64,000 bases of DNA from an uncultured Propionibacteriaceae bacterium (GTDB lineage: Bacteria; Actinomycetota; Actinomycetes; Propionibacteriales; Propionibacteriaceae). Location of the stretch: positions 19,191 through 83,190 of the forward strand of contig CALCKT010000040.1 of NCBI GenBank assembly GCA_937965785.1, read 5' to 3'. Positions 1 through 8,823 of the stretch are shown piece by piece. The position numbers and the translations under genes are program-made. How positions within the stretch are numbered: position 1 is the first letter of the stretch; each line of letters starts with the position of its first letter. The notes beneath the pieces are model-generated. The model had not been told where the DNA came from, did not search any database, and worked only from the letters and a program-made list of their open reading frames with translations.

Positions 1-19
1 TCCATGGCTGAGGGGCACC

Positions 20-1012
20 GTGGCCAGGCGTGAACTCGGACCCGCCGCGTTGAGGGTCGGCAGGGCGGTGGCGGAGTTGCTGCCCGCCGGTCCCGTCATC
101 GTCGGGGTCTCCGGTGGCGCCGACTCCATGGCGCTTGCGCTGGGGGCGACGTGGGCTGCACCCCGCACGCGATCCGAGGTGGGGTGCGTCGTCGTCGACC
201 ACGGCCTGCAGGCGGGTTCCGCCGAGGTCGCGGAGCGGGCGGCCGGAGCGCTGGCGGTACGCGGCATCGACGCCGAGGTTCGGCGCGTCGAGGTGGGAGG
301 CGCCGGCGGGATCGAGGCCGCGGCCCGCCAAGCCCGCCTGGAGGCCCTGTCGCGCGATGGTCATCCCGTGCTGCTGGGCCACACCCTCGATGACCAGGCC
401 GAGACGGTGCTGCTGGGGCTGCTGCGCGGCTCCGGCATCCGGTCGCTGGCCGGCATGTCGGTTCGGCGCGGCCCCTTCCTGCGGCCGCTGCTGGGGATCC
501 GGCGCGCCGAGACCGAGGCGGCCTGCCGCGAATGGGGGGTCGAATGGTGGGACGACCCGATGAACACCGACCCGCGTTTCGCGCGGGTGCGCGCCCGGTC
601 GGCGCTGGCGCTGCTGGCCTCGGAACTGGGCCGCGACGTTGCCGTCGGCCTTGCCCGCACCGCCGACCTGGCCCGCGGCGACGCCGACTTCCTCGACGAG
701 CTGGCGGAACTCGCCCTCGTCCGGGCTCGTCGGGGTGAAGCCGATTCGCCTCGTTCCGCATCCACTCCACAGCCGCCCGATAGGTCCGGTCCGGGTGACG
801 CCCTCGATGTCGCCACCCTCGCCGGGCAGCCGGACGCCCTCCGGGGCCGGGTGCTGCTCGGCTGGCTGCGGAACCACGGCAGCGAGGCGACCCGGGTCCA
901 CGTCGCCGCCGTCGACGACCTCGTGCTGGCCTGGCGGGGCCAGGGGCCGGTCGCAGTGCCGGGAGGGTCGGTGCGAAGGGTCGCGGGCCGACTGGAGTGG
1001 GTGGCCGGCTGA
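20..1012 (+). CDS. tilS: tRNA(Ile)-lysidine synthase TilS
   Basis: TilS converts the wobble cytidine of the CAU anticodon of a minor tRNA-Ile to lysidine, using ATP and lysine, so that the tRNA reads AUA and is charged with isoleucine. The N-terminal PP-loop ATP-pyrophosphatase motif SGGADSMAL sits at about residues 31-39, and the family motif HTLDDQAET follows at about 121-129. At 330 aa it is a typical actinobacterial TilS with a short C-terminal part. The GTG start is chosen because AGGGG lies 4 bases upstream. An upstream reading frame could end with the TGA at 9-11, so this may be the last gene of an operon that begins outside the window. The hpt and ftsH genes that often follow tilS in actinobacteria are not here. 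Confidence 0.95.
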   Translation: MARRELGPAALRVGRAVAELLPAGPVIVGVSGGADSMALALGATWAAPRTRSEVGCVVVDHGLQAGSAEVAERAAGALAVRGIDAEVRRVEVGGAGGIEAAARQARLEALSRDGHPVLLGHTLDDQAETVLLGLLRGSGIRSLAGMSVRRGPFLRPLLGIRRAETEAACREWGVEWWDDPMNTDPRFARVRARSALALLASELGRDVAVGLARTADLARGDADFLDELAELALVRARRGEADSPRSASTPQPPDRSGPGDALDVATLAGQPDALRGRVLLGWLRNHGSEATRVHVAAVDDLVLAWRGQGPVAVPGGSVRRVAGRLEWVAG

Positions 1013-1062
1013 ACGGGTCGTGAGGAATGCGTGAGTCGTGTCGAAACCGGTCTTCACGAACT

Positions 1063-1273
1063 GGTTGAGCCAGCGTGTGAGCGAAGTAGATGGCTGAGTC
1101 GAAACCATTCATGGCGCTTGGTGGCCGGAGCTCGGCCACGGCTCCCCGGACATGTGCGAGATGGTTTCGACACGACCGGCTCGCTGACGCTCGCAGGTCG
1201 GCTCAACCAGCTTCAGGACAAGACAAAGCCGGTTGAGCCGGGCTGCGACGAAGGGGCAGTCCATGTCGAAACC
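1063..1273. repeat. Cluster of three dispersed GGTTGAGCC...GTCGAAACC elements
   Basis: Three units of about 45 bp lie at 1063-1106, 1163-1208 (inverted) and 1231-1273. Each is bounded by GGTTGAGCC on one side and GTCGAAACC on the other, with a variable GCGA-rich middle. Related units occur at 11239, 61273 and 63918, always between genes. A shortened form (GGTTGAGCC then GCGAAACC) lies near 1464-1484. No protein fits this gap between tilS and the convergent secreted-protein gene. Confidence 0.7.
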
Positions 1274-1344
1274 ACCGGCAGGCGAACAGCGGACCCGACC
1301 ACAAGTCCCCGACCGCCCTCCCCGCGCCTCGCCCTGCTTTTCCC

Positions 1345-1421
1345 GTACACGACTCGCGGAAGAAAAACGGTTCAACGTCGTGTGGCGACGTTGAAACGTT
1401 TTTCTTCCGCGTTTCGTGTAC
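1345..1421. repeat. Long imperfect palindrome, copy A
   Basis: Arms of about 36 nt (1345-1380 and 1386-1421) flank a 5-nt loop TGTGG. The inner core reads CGGTTCAACGTCG against CGACGTTGAA, and the outer arms begin GTACACGA. Nearly all positions pair. It lies between the convergent ends of tilS and the gene at 1503 and could act as a bidirectional terminator. A second member of the same family is at 9371-9467. Confidence 0.65.
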
Positions 1422-1502
1422 AGGGGGAAGGGAGGGGATTCGGGGGATAAGTGGGGGCCGAAGCTGGTTGAGCCGTGGCGAAACCGGCAGGTGAGAAGGT
1501 CC

Positions 1503-2432
1503 TCAGCAGCCGTGTTTGTTGTTGTTCGTGGGGCAGGGGGCGAGTGCGGTGGGGGTGCCGGTTGGATTCGGCGATGGCGTCGGGGCCGGGTACGACTGGT
1601 TGTATTTTCCGTTCGGGATATTGACCGCGACGACTTCGACCACACTCGTGTTGACCTGCGAGGAGAGATCCATCTGGATGGTGCCGTTCTTGCCGAGTCC
1701 GCGCCAGTTGATGACCCAGTGGGCGGTGGCGGTTACCGTGAAGTCGCCGCGTTGGTGGTAGACGTATCCGCAGTCCGGTGATTTCTCGTCGTGGGTTCTG
1801 TGCTCAGGGTGTTCCGTTCCCTTGCCACACTCCTTGGTGTCGCCGTTGCCCATTTCCCACGTCACCCCCGCGACCATGGCGGTTGCGGTGACGCTGTAAC
1901 CGGATTCGGTGACGGTTTTGGTGATCGGCCCCCATGTGTCCCTGCCGGGATTGTTGACCCACATCCAGTTGTGCCAGCCCACGTAGTTGCGGCCCTCCGG
2001 TAGCTGTTCGAGGGGCGAGGGCCACATTCCGATCTCGGGTGCCTTCAGGTCCATGCGTCCGATCGCGATCTTGGCCAGGACTTCGGGTTCTGGCGCCTCC
2101 CGCGGGGCTGGTTCGGGTGATGGGCCGGAGGGGGCGAAAAGGACGCATTCCCCCGTGCGGGAGTCGTACTGGAGGCAGCCTTCTGCGGGCCAGTGCGGCC
2201 TTTCCTGGCCGCCTCCGCCCCCGCCACCGGGGTTTCCGCGGGGCTGGGCGGGGGATTTCCCGGGTTGGCCGCCGGATCCCGGCACCCGCACCGTGATGTC
2301 ACAAGAGCCGAATCTGCTTTCTTTTTTTGCGCATCCGACATCGGCATCGGCCCGGGCCGGTTGCGCGGGCAGACCGGCCACCGTCAGGAGGAGCGCCACG
2401 GTGGCGGCGGCGAGGCGTTTCATGCTGGACAT
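1503..2432 (-). CDS. Secreted hypothetical protein
   Basis: This 309-aa protein has a clear Sec signal peptide: a short basic start (MSSMKR), a hydrophobic stretch, then an A-x-A type cleavage region PARADA near residues 25-30. A glycine/proline-rich linker follows (residues about 52-80), then a conserved-looking globular part that includes WHNWMWVNNPG, and a proline-rich tail ending in a cysteine. No catalytic motif is recognised. Its start overlaps the end of the lipoprotein gene upstream by 13 bases, so the two are probably translated together and may work together at the cell surface. Function unknown. Confidence 0.7.
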   Translation of the reverse strand: MSSMKRLAAATVALLLTVAGLPAQPARADADVGCAKKESRFGSCDITVRVPGSGGQPGKSPAQPRGNPGGGGGGGQERPHWPAEGCLQYDSRTGECVLFAPSGPSPEPAPREAPEPEVLAKIAIGRMDLKAPEIGMWPSPLEQLPEGRNYVGWHNWMWVNNPGRDTWGPITKTVTESGYSVTATAMVAGVTWEMGNGDTKECGKGTEHPEHRTHDEKSPDCGYVYHQRGDFTVTATAHWVINWRGLGKNGTIQMDLSSQVNTSVVEVVAVNIPNGKYNQSYPAPTPSPNPTGTPTALAPCPTNNNKHGC

Positions 2433-3025
2433 CTGGGCACCGTCTCGTTCGTGGTGTCCCCGAATTTCCAGCCGTCATTGGTCTTTACCACGGTGACATT
2501 CCACTGGAGGTACGAAGGCCGCCCCGGTGGGACTACGCTCTTCCCGGTCGCGGAATCGATCATGTCCACCTTTTCGCTGTCGGTGCACATCTGGACATCG
2601 ATGCTCCGCACGCCGTCCGTCTCCTCCGGTTCCGAGGCGCCGGTGATGTGGACGACCGTGGTCCCGGTCTGCACCTGCCCCTTCTCGCGATACTCTTTGA
2701 CATGGCCCATCTCTATGGTCTGGCTCTCCCCAATGGCGATGTCCTTCAGGGGCTGCGTGTCGGCATCGGGATTGGTGAATATCTCATCCGTGATGCGGTA
2801 GTACTCGATCAGCGTGTTCGCCGCCTCCAGCTGCTCCGGGCTGAAGGTCTCCGACGGTTGGGGCTTCGGGGATGCGGAGAACGACGGCCAGCTCTTGGTG
2901 GAATCCGGATACGATGCTCCCCACGAATCCGTGCTCAGCGGCCTCGAATCCCCGCCGCACGATGACAGCAGGAACACAACTGCGGTTGCGGCGACCATGC
3001 CGATTCGTCCACTGCGTTGTTTCAT
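2420..3025 (-). CDS. Hypothetical lipoprotein, NTF2-like fold possible
   Basis: A 201-aa protein with a lipoprotein signal: MKQR, a hydrophobic core, and the lipobox LLSSC with the lipidated cysteine at about residue 23. The C-terminal 130 residues (starting near FSPEQLEAANTLIEYYRI) look like the small NTF2/SnoaL-like domain found in many actinobacterial lipoproteins; this is a resemblance, not a firm family call. GGAGG about 8 bases upstream of the ATG supports the start. It is the first gene of a two-gene unit with the secreted protein at 1503-2432. Confidence 0.7.
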   Translation of the reverse strand: MKQRSGRIGMVAATAVVFLLSSCGGDSRPLSTDSWGASYPDSTKSWPSFSASPKPQPSETFSPEQLEAANTLIEYYRITDEIFTNPDADTQPLKDIAIGESQTIEMGHVKEYREKGQVQTGTTVVHITGASEPEETDGVRSIDVQMCTDSEKVDMIDSATGKSVVPPGRPSYLQWNVTVVKTNDGWKFGDTTNETVPRCPA

Positions 3026-3410
3026 TGTTCAACACCTCCGGTGGCGTCAAAGCGACCCGGGCTGGTCTCTCCAGCTCTCGGGACCTTTCCGAGCCTAGGA
3101 CCGCTCACCGGGTCCCTGCGGGGAGTTCGAGAAACCCCGCAGGGGTTGAAGAAGGTCTGGCCAAAAGTTAGGGGGTGGGTCGTCGTGGAAGTCTGGATTG
3201 CGTTCGGACCGTCATATCGGCTTGGAATCAAACCGGGCAAACAGATTGGCGCCCGGCCCAGGGATGATCAGGGGGCAGGACATGGCCGGAGGGATTCTCA
3301 CGGCTGAGGGGACCCTGAAGTCGGGTACAGACCCTGCCTGCAAGGAGACGATTAAAGTGGGACCACAAAGCAACGAAGCGGCAGCCGAACTCACCGAGGA
3401 GAGGAATCTG
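3026..3410. other. Gene-poor spacer with a perfect 10-bp hairpin
   Basis: This 385-bp gap separates the divergent lipoprotein and ABC operons and should hold both promoters. A perfect hairpin lies at 3114-3144: CCCTGCGGGG and CCCCGCAGGG around an 11-nt loop, with no T-run after it. I see no convincing protein here, and promoter boxes could not be placed with confidence. Confidence 0.4.
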
Positions 3411-3734
3411 ATGGGAACCAGTGTTATCCATCGCCACCGTCCCGCCGGTCCGCGCTCCCTTCGTCTCGGCAGTGCTCATGCCACATCCGCGATGGGTGGT
3501 GTGCGACGGGATCTGCTATTTCCCCCCGGAATCCCGGGGATGGGGAGCAGTGATGCCATGAACCGTCACATCGTGATTGGCGCCTTGGCGGCGTTGTTGT
3601 TCGTGACCGGAGCCGTTCTGTCACTCATTCGAGGTGAAACCCTGATGGTCGCCGTGCTCGGGCTGGGCGCTCTCGCCTTCATCGTCCGCACGGTGCTCGC
3701 CGTGCGAAGTTCGTCGCGGAAGAAAGATGACTGA
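3411..3734 (+). CDS. Small two-helix membrane protein at the head of an ABC operon
   Basis: The C-terminal 58 residues contain two hydrophobic helices (IVIGALAALLFVTGAVLSLI and LMVAVLGLGALAFIVRTVLA) and end in a basic tail, so this is a small membrane protein. The ATG at 3411 has a strong GAGGAGAGG upstream and gives 107 aa with a polar N-terminal extension of about 48 residues. The ATG at 3558, with GGGGAG 10 bases upstream, would give the helical hairpin alone. The gene overlaps the ATPase gene by 8 bases, so it is probably a partner of that transporter. Not recognised as a known family. Confidence 0.55.
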   Translation: MGTSVIHRHRPAGPRSLRLGSAHATSAMGGVRRDLLFPPGIPGMGSSDAMNRHIVIGALAALLFVTGAVLSLIRGETLMVAVLGLGALAFIVRTVLAVRSSSRKKDD

Positions 3735-4452
3735 TCGGCCACGGCATGCAGCAGAATCCCTGCTCACCGTGCGGGGGCTGACCGCGTGGTACAAGGCGGA
3801 CTCCCCAGTGCTGAACATCGGGGAACTCGACGTCGGCCAGCACTCCGTGGTCGGGTTGCTGGGAACCAACGGCGCCGGCAAGACCACCCTGATCAACACG
3901 CTCGTGGGGGTTCACGAGTACGCCAGCCTCCAACACATGACCTGGCGCTCCCGCGCCACGCAGCCACGCGACAGGGCATTCCAGCTCGGACGCTACGTCG
4001 TGTTCACCGAGAGCAGCGGTTTCGCGTACTGGTCTCTGGATCCCTACCTGCGTTTCACATCCCGCGTCTTTGGCCGCTCGCCGGACCCGTCGCGCGTGGA
4101 CGACCTGGTGGCGGGGTTCGGGTTCGAGCCGTTTTGTCGCAAGACCATCGGAAGTCTGTCGACGGGAAACAGGAAGAAGGCCTTCCTCATCGCGGGGCTG
4201 AGCCTGGGGCTGCCCCTGCTCATCCTGGACGAACCCGTGGACGGGCTGGATTTCGAGGGCACCGAGTTTCTCTACGAGCGCATCAACGCCTACCGCGACA
4301 CCGGATCGGTGTTGATGAGCTCCCACGTCGCAGAGAGCTTCACCCGGTGCTGCGACCACCTGTACGTGCTCGACGGGGGTGACCTCAGCCGCCCCCACCC
4401 GCTGGATCCCGCAACCGACATCCGCGCCCTGCTCAAGGAACGTCACAGATGA
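3727..4452 (+). CDS. ABC transporter ATP-binding protein
   Basis: A 241-aa ATPase subunit. Walker A is GTNGAGKTT at about residues 50-58. The signature region reads LSTGNRKK instead of the usual LSGGQ, and Walker B is LLILDEPVDGLD. The degenerate signature resembles export-type ATPases of antibiotic or peptide self-protection transporters. It overlaps the small membrane protein before it and shares an ATGA with the permease after it (4449-4452), so the three genes form one translationally coupled operon. Substrate unknown. Confidence 0.9.
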   Translation: MTDRPRHAAESLLTVRGLTAWYKADSPVLNIGELDVGQHSVVGLLGTNGAGKTTLINTLVGVHEYASLQHMTWRSRATQPRDRAFQLGRYVVFTESSGFAYWSLDPYLRFTSRVFGRSPDPSRVDDLVAGFGFEPFCRKTIGSLSTGNRKKAFLIAGLSLGLPLLILDEPVDGLDFEGTEFLYERINAYRDTGSVLMSSHVAESFTRCCDHLYVLDGGDLSRPHPLDPATDIRALLKERHR

Positions 4453-5546
4453 CCCTGGTCCTGCTTCGCGCCTTCACCACATATCGCCGCGTCGTTGTGG
4501 ATGTGCTGATCTGGGGCCTGGCCTGGTTGCTGGCCCCGACGGTGGAACTCCGGATCCCGCCGACGATGTACGTCGTGGGTGTGGCCGCCGCGTCGCTGGT
4601 GTCGTCGGGTCTGCTGGTGAACGCGGTCTTCCGGGTGGATGCCATGCGGGACTACGCCCAGCTGCCGCCCCGCCCGGCCCGGGTGAACCTGGCGTTCGCA
4701 TCCGCCGCGTGGATGCTTCTCACAGCCGAGATCGTGGTGCCCGCCGCCCTGTTCGGTCTGCGACTGGGGCAACTCGCCGCGCCGGACGTCGGCGCGATGC
4801 TCGTGGTGGCGGCCTGCGGTCCCCTGTCGGTGATGGCCGCGCTGGCCTCGGCCGGCACCCGGCCGCGATGGGCCGGGCCGCTGCTGGTGGTGGCCCTCTA
4901 CGGGTTGGCGGTGTGGGCCTGCACGGTGGTTCCGCCGTGGCTGGTGGCCGCGGTGCTGTCGGTCGCGTTGGCGGCCGGGCTGGTTGTCCTCCCCGCCACT
5001 GGCCTGCTGCCCACCCGCGGTTCCGCCGCGATGCGGGGACGGGCGGGAACCAACTATTTCCTGCGCACCTCGCTGGCGGATCGCGTCGTGTGGATCAACG
5101 CGGTGGGGCTGTTCGCCTTGGCGACGGTGTTCACCGTGACCGTCTGGGAGCAGGGCCTCCGGTTCCCGCTGGCGCTGGCGCTGATCGCCGTCAACAGCCC
5201 CCTGACCACCATGATCTCCGGCGACCCCGATCTGGCGAGACAGCTGACAATGCTGGGGTGGCCCGCGCTGGCCTGGCGCCATTACGCGGCGGCCGTCGCT
5301 GTTTTCCTGGGAACGTTCAACGCCGGGGTCGGCGTGGTGTACTGGCTGCTGGGTGCCCGCGACCTGCCGCTGATCGCCGGGCTGGTGGTCGTCGTCACGG
5401 CGCTGGAGGCCCTCGCCGTCCCCGCGTTGGAGCGTCACGCCCCGCTTCGGGGGCTCCGCACCCGACGCCACGCCTGGCGGCACCCCCGCAAATACCTGCT
5501 GCCCGCCGCCCTGCTGCTGGCCTTCGCGTGGGTCCAACTGGGCTGA
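4449..5546 (+). CDS. ABC transporter membrane subunit
   Basis: A 365-aa polytopic protein with about eight to ten hydrophobic segments spread over its whole length (for example LIWGLAWLLAPTV near residue 22 and a C-terminal helix LLPAALLLAFAWVQL). It has no ATPase motif and follows the ATPase with an ATGA overlap, which makes it the permease partner. The family is not one I recognise by sequence, and the substrate cannot be inferred. The operon ends at a strong hairpin at 5590-5658. Confidence 0.75.
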   Translation: MTLVLLRAFTTYRRVVVDVLIWGLAWLLAPTVELRIPPTMYVVGVAAASLVSSGLLVNAVFRVDAMRDYAQLPPRPARVNLAFASAAWMLLTAEIVVPAALFGLRLGQLAAPDVGAMLVVAACGPLSVMAALASAGTRPRWAGPLLVVALYGLAVWACTVVPPWLVAAVLSVALAAGLVVLPATGLLPTRGSAAMRGRAGTNYFLRTSLADRVVWINAVGLFALATVFTVTVWEQGLRFPLALALIAVNSPLTTMISGDPDLARQLTMLGWPALAWRHYAAAVAVFLGTFNAGVGVVYWLLGARDLPLIAGLVVVVTALEALAVPALERHAPLRGLRTRRHAWRHPRKYLLPAALLLAFAWVQLG

Positions 5547-5589
5547 GGACGGCGGGTGGCGGATTTTCGCCAACCGGGAGGAAGAACCC

Positions 5590-5658
5590 GGTTGTGCAGC
5601 ACTCAACCGCGAAAATCGCTCCCGGAGGGGTGAAAATCGGGTTGAGTGCTGCGCAACC
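5590..5658. terminator. Long hairpin between convergent genes
   Basis: Arms at 5590-5608 and 5640-5658 are 19 nt each and differ from perfect complementarity at one position (a G-T pair). The loop contains a directly repeated GAAAATCG. It lies between the ABC permease and mshB, which converge, so a bidirectional terminator is likely. Confidence 0.6.
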
Positions 5659-5688
5659 GCGATTCCCCGGCGGAACCACTCAACCGGT

Positions 5689-6432
5689 TCAGGCGAGCGA
5701 GTCCACCAGCCCAGCGGCTGGTGGGGTTTCGGGGGCGGGAAGCAGCCCGACGGAGGTCGTCACCGCCTCCGACTGGCCACCGGAGTGGGTGAGGGTGCCG
5801 TCGCCGTGGGCGGTGAGCTGGGAGGCGTGGTGTCGCAGGGCCTCCTCCACCGTGGGTTGCAGTTCGCGCAGGTCGAACCAGCGGACCTCGTCGCCCGGGC
5901 CGTGGACGACGGCCGCGAAACCCTTCCCGGTGCGCTGCGCGGCGGCCAGGGAAGCGTGGTGGATGCGGACGTGGTCGGGATGCCCGTAGCCGCCATCGGT
6001 GTGGTACGAGACCACCAGGTCGGCGTCCACCGCCCGGATCCAGGACGCGACATCCGCCACGACGTCGTCGAGGTCTGCCGCGCACAGCGAATCCGGTTCC
6101 GCGTCCTCCGCGGGCCCCGCGAGGCCCTCACGGATCCAGCGCATTCCCGAGTCGCGGTAGCGGCGTCCCGAACCGGCGGGCGGATCCCCCAGGAAACCGT
6201 GCCGGGAAACCCCCAGCACCCTCAGCGCCCCGGCCAACTCACCCTCCCGGTGGGTTTCCAGGGCTGGGGTTCCGGCCAGGTGCGACAGCGGCCCCGGCAC
6301 CACCTCGCCGCGTTCCCCGCGGGTCGCGGTGAGCAGGCTCACCTCATGTCCCGAGGCCACCAGCCAGGCGATCAGCGCGCCCGTGGCGAGGGTTTCGTCG
6401 TCGGGATGGGCGTGGATGAAGGTGATTCTCAC
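5689..6432 (-). CDS. mshB: MshB: GlcNAc-Ins deacetylase of mycothiol synthesis
   Basis: MshB removes the acetyl group from 1-D-myo-inosityl 2-acetamido-2-deoxy-glucopyranoside, the second committed step to mycothiol. The zinc site is visible as AHPDDE near residue 7 and GYGHPDH further on, as in LmbE/PIG-L deacetylases. The start chosen is the GTG at 6432: it overlaps the mshA stop as GTGA, and the sequence upstream in this frame reads as shadow of mshA. This gives 247 aa, somewhat shorter than the roughly 290 of other MshB proteins. Pairing with mshA supports mycothiol synthesis over the related Mca amidase. Confidence 0.85.
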   Translation of the reverse strand: MRITFIHAHPDDETLATGALIAWLVASGHEVSLLTATRGERGEVVPGPLSHLAGTPALETHREGELAGALRVLGVSRHGFLGDPPAGSGRRYRDSGMRWIREGLAGPAEDAEPDSLCAADLDDVVADVASWIRAVDADLVVSYHTDGGYGHPDHVRIHHASLAAAQRTGKGFAAVVHGPGDEVRWFDLRELQPTVEEALRHHASQLTAHGDGTLTHSGGQSEAVTTSVGLLPAPETPPAAGLVDSLA

Positions 6433-7640
6433 AGGATCCTCCGGTACTGCTGCAGGGTGTTCTCCGCAGCGCGCTCCCAGGTCATCGCCAGCGCCCGCTG
6501 CCTCCCGGTGGTGCCCATCAGATCGCGACGTGGTTTGTCGGTGAGCAGTGCCCCGAGGGCCTCGGCCCACATGCGGGGGTCGTGGGTGGGAATCAGCAGG
6601 CCGGTGTGGGTGTTGCAGATGGCCTCGGTCAGGCCTCCCGACGCGGCGGCCAGGACGGGCACCCCCGAGGCCGAGGCCTCCAGGGCGATCAACCCGAAGG
6701 TCTCGGAGTGCGACGGCACCAGCATCACGGAGGCGTGCCGCACGATGCGGGCCAGCGACTCGCGGTCCTGGCCGGCCAGGAAGTGCACCTGCCCGCGCAA
6801 CCCGAGGTCGTCGACGAGGGTGTGCAGCTCGGCCTCGTAGTCCGCGAAATCCGCCGAGGTCTCACCGACCACCGCCAGGTCCGGGCGGATGGCCTCGGGC
6901 AGGCAGGCCATGGTGCGGATGGCGACGTCGGGGGCCTTGAGGGGTTGCAGCCGCGCGGCGAACACGACATAGCCGGGCCGGACACCGGGCGGCGCCCAGG
7001 GGTGGGTGGCGGGATGGAACAGGTCGATGTTGACACCGGGACGCACGATCCGCACCCGTTCCGGATCGGCCCCGCAGCGACCGATGACCACGGCCGCCTC
7101 GTGCCGGGAGACGCACAGCACCAGATCGGACTGCTCCGCACACATCACCTCGCCGTCGACCCGGGCGGGCGACTCGGGCGGTTCCCCGTCGCGCAGCGGC
7201 GAGTTCGGGTGGGCGGCCACCGAGTGGAAGGTCATCACGTGGGGCACCCCCCAGGAGCGGGCGACGGGCAGCGCCGCCACCCCCGACATCCAGTGGTGGG
7301 AATGGATCAGGTCGTGGGGTTCCAGGGCCTCCATGGCCTCCCGGAACTCGTCGATGTGCTGGTCGATCTCGCTTTTCGGCAGTGGGGTCGGCGGGCCCGC
7401 GGGGAGACGCCGCAGCGTCACCGACGGGGCCACGTCCTCCTGTTCCGGCTGGTCGGGGTCGGTGCGGCGGGTCAGGAAGTCCACCCGCACGCCGAGCCTT
7501 CCCAGCGCCCGGGCCAGTGCGGCGATGAGCACGTTCATGCCACCCGCGTCCGCGGTGCCGGCGCGTTCCAGAGGGGAGGTGTGCATGGTGACGAAGGCGA
7601 CACGAAGTCCGGCCCCCGGCTGGGTGGATTGATGGTCCAC
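6429..7640 (-). CDS. mshA: MshA: D-inositol-3-phosphate glycosyltransferase
   Basis: MshA transfers GlcNAc from UDP-GlcNAc to inositol-3-phosphate, the first step of mycothiol synthesis. The GT-B fold family 4 signature is plain: MHTSPLERAGTADAGGMNV near the N-terminus (the loop that binds the acceptor) and the C-terminal ETFGLIALEASASGVPVL motif that binds UDP. An ATG at 7655 is in frame, but its GGAGG is only 2 bases away. The GTG at 7640 has GGAGG 8 bases upstream and is preferred, giving 403 aa. The stop overlaps the mshB start by four bases. Confidence 0.9.
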   Translation of the reverse strand: MDHQSTQPGAGLRVAFVTMHTSPLERAGTADAGGMNVLIAALARALGRLGVRVDFLTRRTDPDQPEQEDVAPSVTLRRLPAGPPTPLPKSEIDQHIDEFREAMEALEPHDLIHSHHWMSGVAALPVARSWGVPHVMTFHSVAAHPNSPLRDGEPPESPARVDGEVMCAEQSDLVLCVSRHEAAVVIGRCGADPERVRIVRPGVNIDLFHPATHPWAPPGVRPGYVVFAARLQPLKAPDVAIRTMACLPEAIRPDLAVVGETSADFADYEAELHTLVDDLGLRGQVHFLAGQDRESLARIVRHASVMLVPSHSETFGLIALEASASGVPVLAAASGGLTEAICNTHTGLLIPTHDPRMWAEALGALLTDKPRRDLMGTTGRQRALAMTWERAAENTLQQYRRIL

Positions 7641-7686
7641 GGTGTTTTCCTCCATCTCCTCCGGAAATTACTTCCCGACGATGATG

Positions 7687-7913
7687 CTACTGCGCGAGAC
7701 ACCGGTCGCGGCCGGAAAACCGGTGCTCGCGGGGTGGTTGCCGGGAAAGGCGGTTCCGGGCCTCCAGGAAGGCCTTGGGGTTCTCGGCCACTTCGGACAG
7801 TGGGGTGGTCATCATCGTGATGACCACCGTCATGTCGGGTTTGCAGCCGGCGCATCTGGGTCTAGGCAGCGGTTGCCGCAGTTCAGATCCCCGAAGACCG
7901 GGGCGTTGGTCAT
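7687..7913 (-). pseudogene. Possible frameshifted remnant of a small protein
   Basis: Between mshA and the next gene two short reading frames abut on the minus strand. One starts at 7913 (MTNAPVFGDLNCGNRCLD...), and the other, in a different frame, includes PLSEVAENPKAFLEARNRL and stops at 7687. Their codon usage looks like coding sequence, and one frameshift near 7840 would join them. A 25-bp near-palindrome (GGTGGTCATC around CG) sits in the middle, about 7802-7826. It could instead be one or two real small proteins. No family recognised. Confidence 0.3.
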
Positions 7914-7992
7914 TTCTTGCCTCTTGGCCTCACGGCGAGGGCTGCCGGGATCAACTCGTTCGGGGTCTTCCCGTAGCCCTGGCCGCGTGCAA

Positions 7993-8823
7993 CTACTTCC
8001 AGGCGTCGAGGAAACGATCAGAGACTTCCGCCACTTTGGAGGTCGGCTCGTCGATCATGAGCGTCGCCAAGGTGCCGGAATAGACCTCGGTCAAGCACAT
8101 GGAGGAGTCGTCTTCGTTCTTGCCGCAGGTCCATTTCCCGATGGTCTCGATGTCATGGAGATCGGTGGAGTTCTCCGCGACGGTCTCGCCCGCTCCGTAG
8201 GCCGCCACGAAAAAGTCCCCGTCCGAGTTCGTGTAGGTGCTCGCCAGGTCTTTTTTCTTGTCGAAGGTGAAGTCGTCGAATGATTTGGGCATCTCGGGTG
8301 CGGCGCCGGAAGACTTGGATGGTTCCCGGGTGGTGGGTTCGGTGGTCTTCCTCGTGGGCTCGGTGCTCTTCTTCGTGGGTTCGGGTGATGGTTTCTCTGA
8401 GTTCTGGGTTGCTTGTGTGGTGGTCTGTGTGCTGGTGGAGGGGGTGGCGTTCGGTTGGTTGTCCCGGCCGAGGAGCCACCAGGCCCCGAACCCAGTGATG
8501 GCCACGAGGACGGCAACGAGCGCGACGATCAGGACCGTGTTGCTTTTCCTCGGTGGCTGCGGGGGCATGCCCTGACCGGCGGAACCGTAGACGGGCTGAT
8601 AGCCCTGTTGGCCGTATCCGGACTGCTGGTACGTGGGTTGGGAGTAGCTGGGTTGTTCCTGCTGGTACCCGGGTTGGGGCTGCTGATACCCCGGTTGGGG
8701 TTGCTGATACCCGGGCTGGGGCTGCTGGTGCCCGGGTTGTGGCTGAGGGCTGCCGAAGGCCGGCTGCTGGGGGTATCCCTGCTGCGGACGATTGTTGGGG
8801 CCGGGCCACTGGTTGTTACTCAT
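7993..8823 (-). CDS. Proline/glutamine-rich single-pass membrane protein
   Basis: A 276-aa protein in three parts. Residues about 1-85 are a low-complexity cytoplasmic region with repeats of the type QPQPGYQQ. A single transmembrane helix follows (TVLIVALVAVLVAITGFGAW, about 95-115). Outside the cell lies a Thr/Ser/Pro/Lys-rich linker and a small C-terminal domain of about 100 residues. This layout is common for actinobacterial envelope proteins, whose P/Q-rich tails may interact with division or signalling proteins. AGGAGG lies 6 bases before the ATG. No enzymatic motif is visible and the function is unknown. Confidence 0.75.
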   Translation of the reverse strand: MSNNQWPGPNNRPQQGYPQQPAFGSPQPQPGHQQPQPGYQQPQPGYQQPQPGYQQEQPSYSQPTYQQSGYGQQGYQPVYGSAGQGMPPQPPRKSNTVLIVALVAVLVAITGFGAWWLLGRDNQPNATPSTSTQTTTQATQNSEKPSPEPTKKSTEPTRKTTEPTTREPSKSSGAAPEMPKSFDDFTFDKKKDLASTYTNSDGDFFVAAYGAGETVAENSTDLHDIETIGKWTCGKNEDDSSMCLTEVYSGTLATLMIDEPTSKVAEVSDRFLDAWK

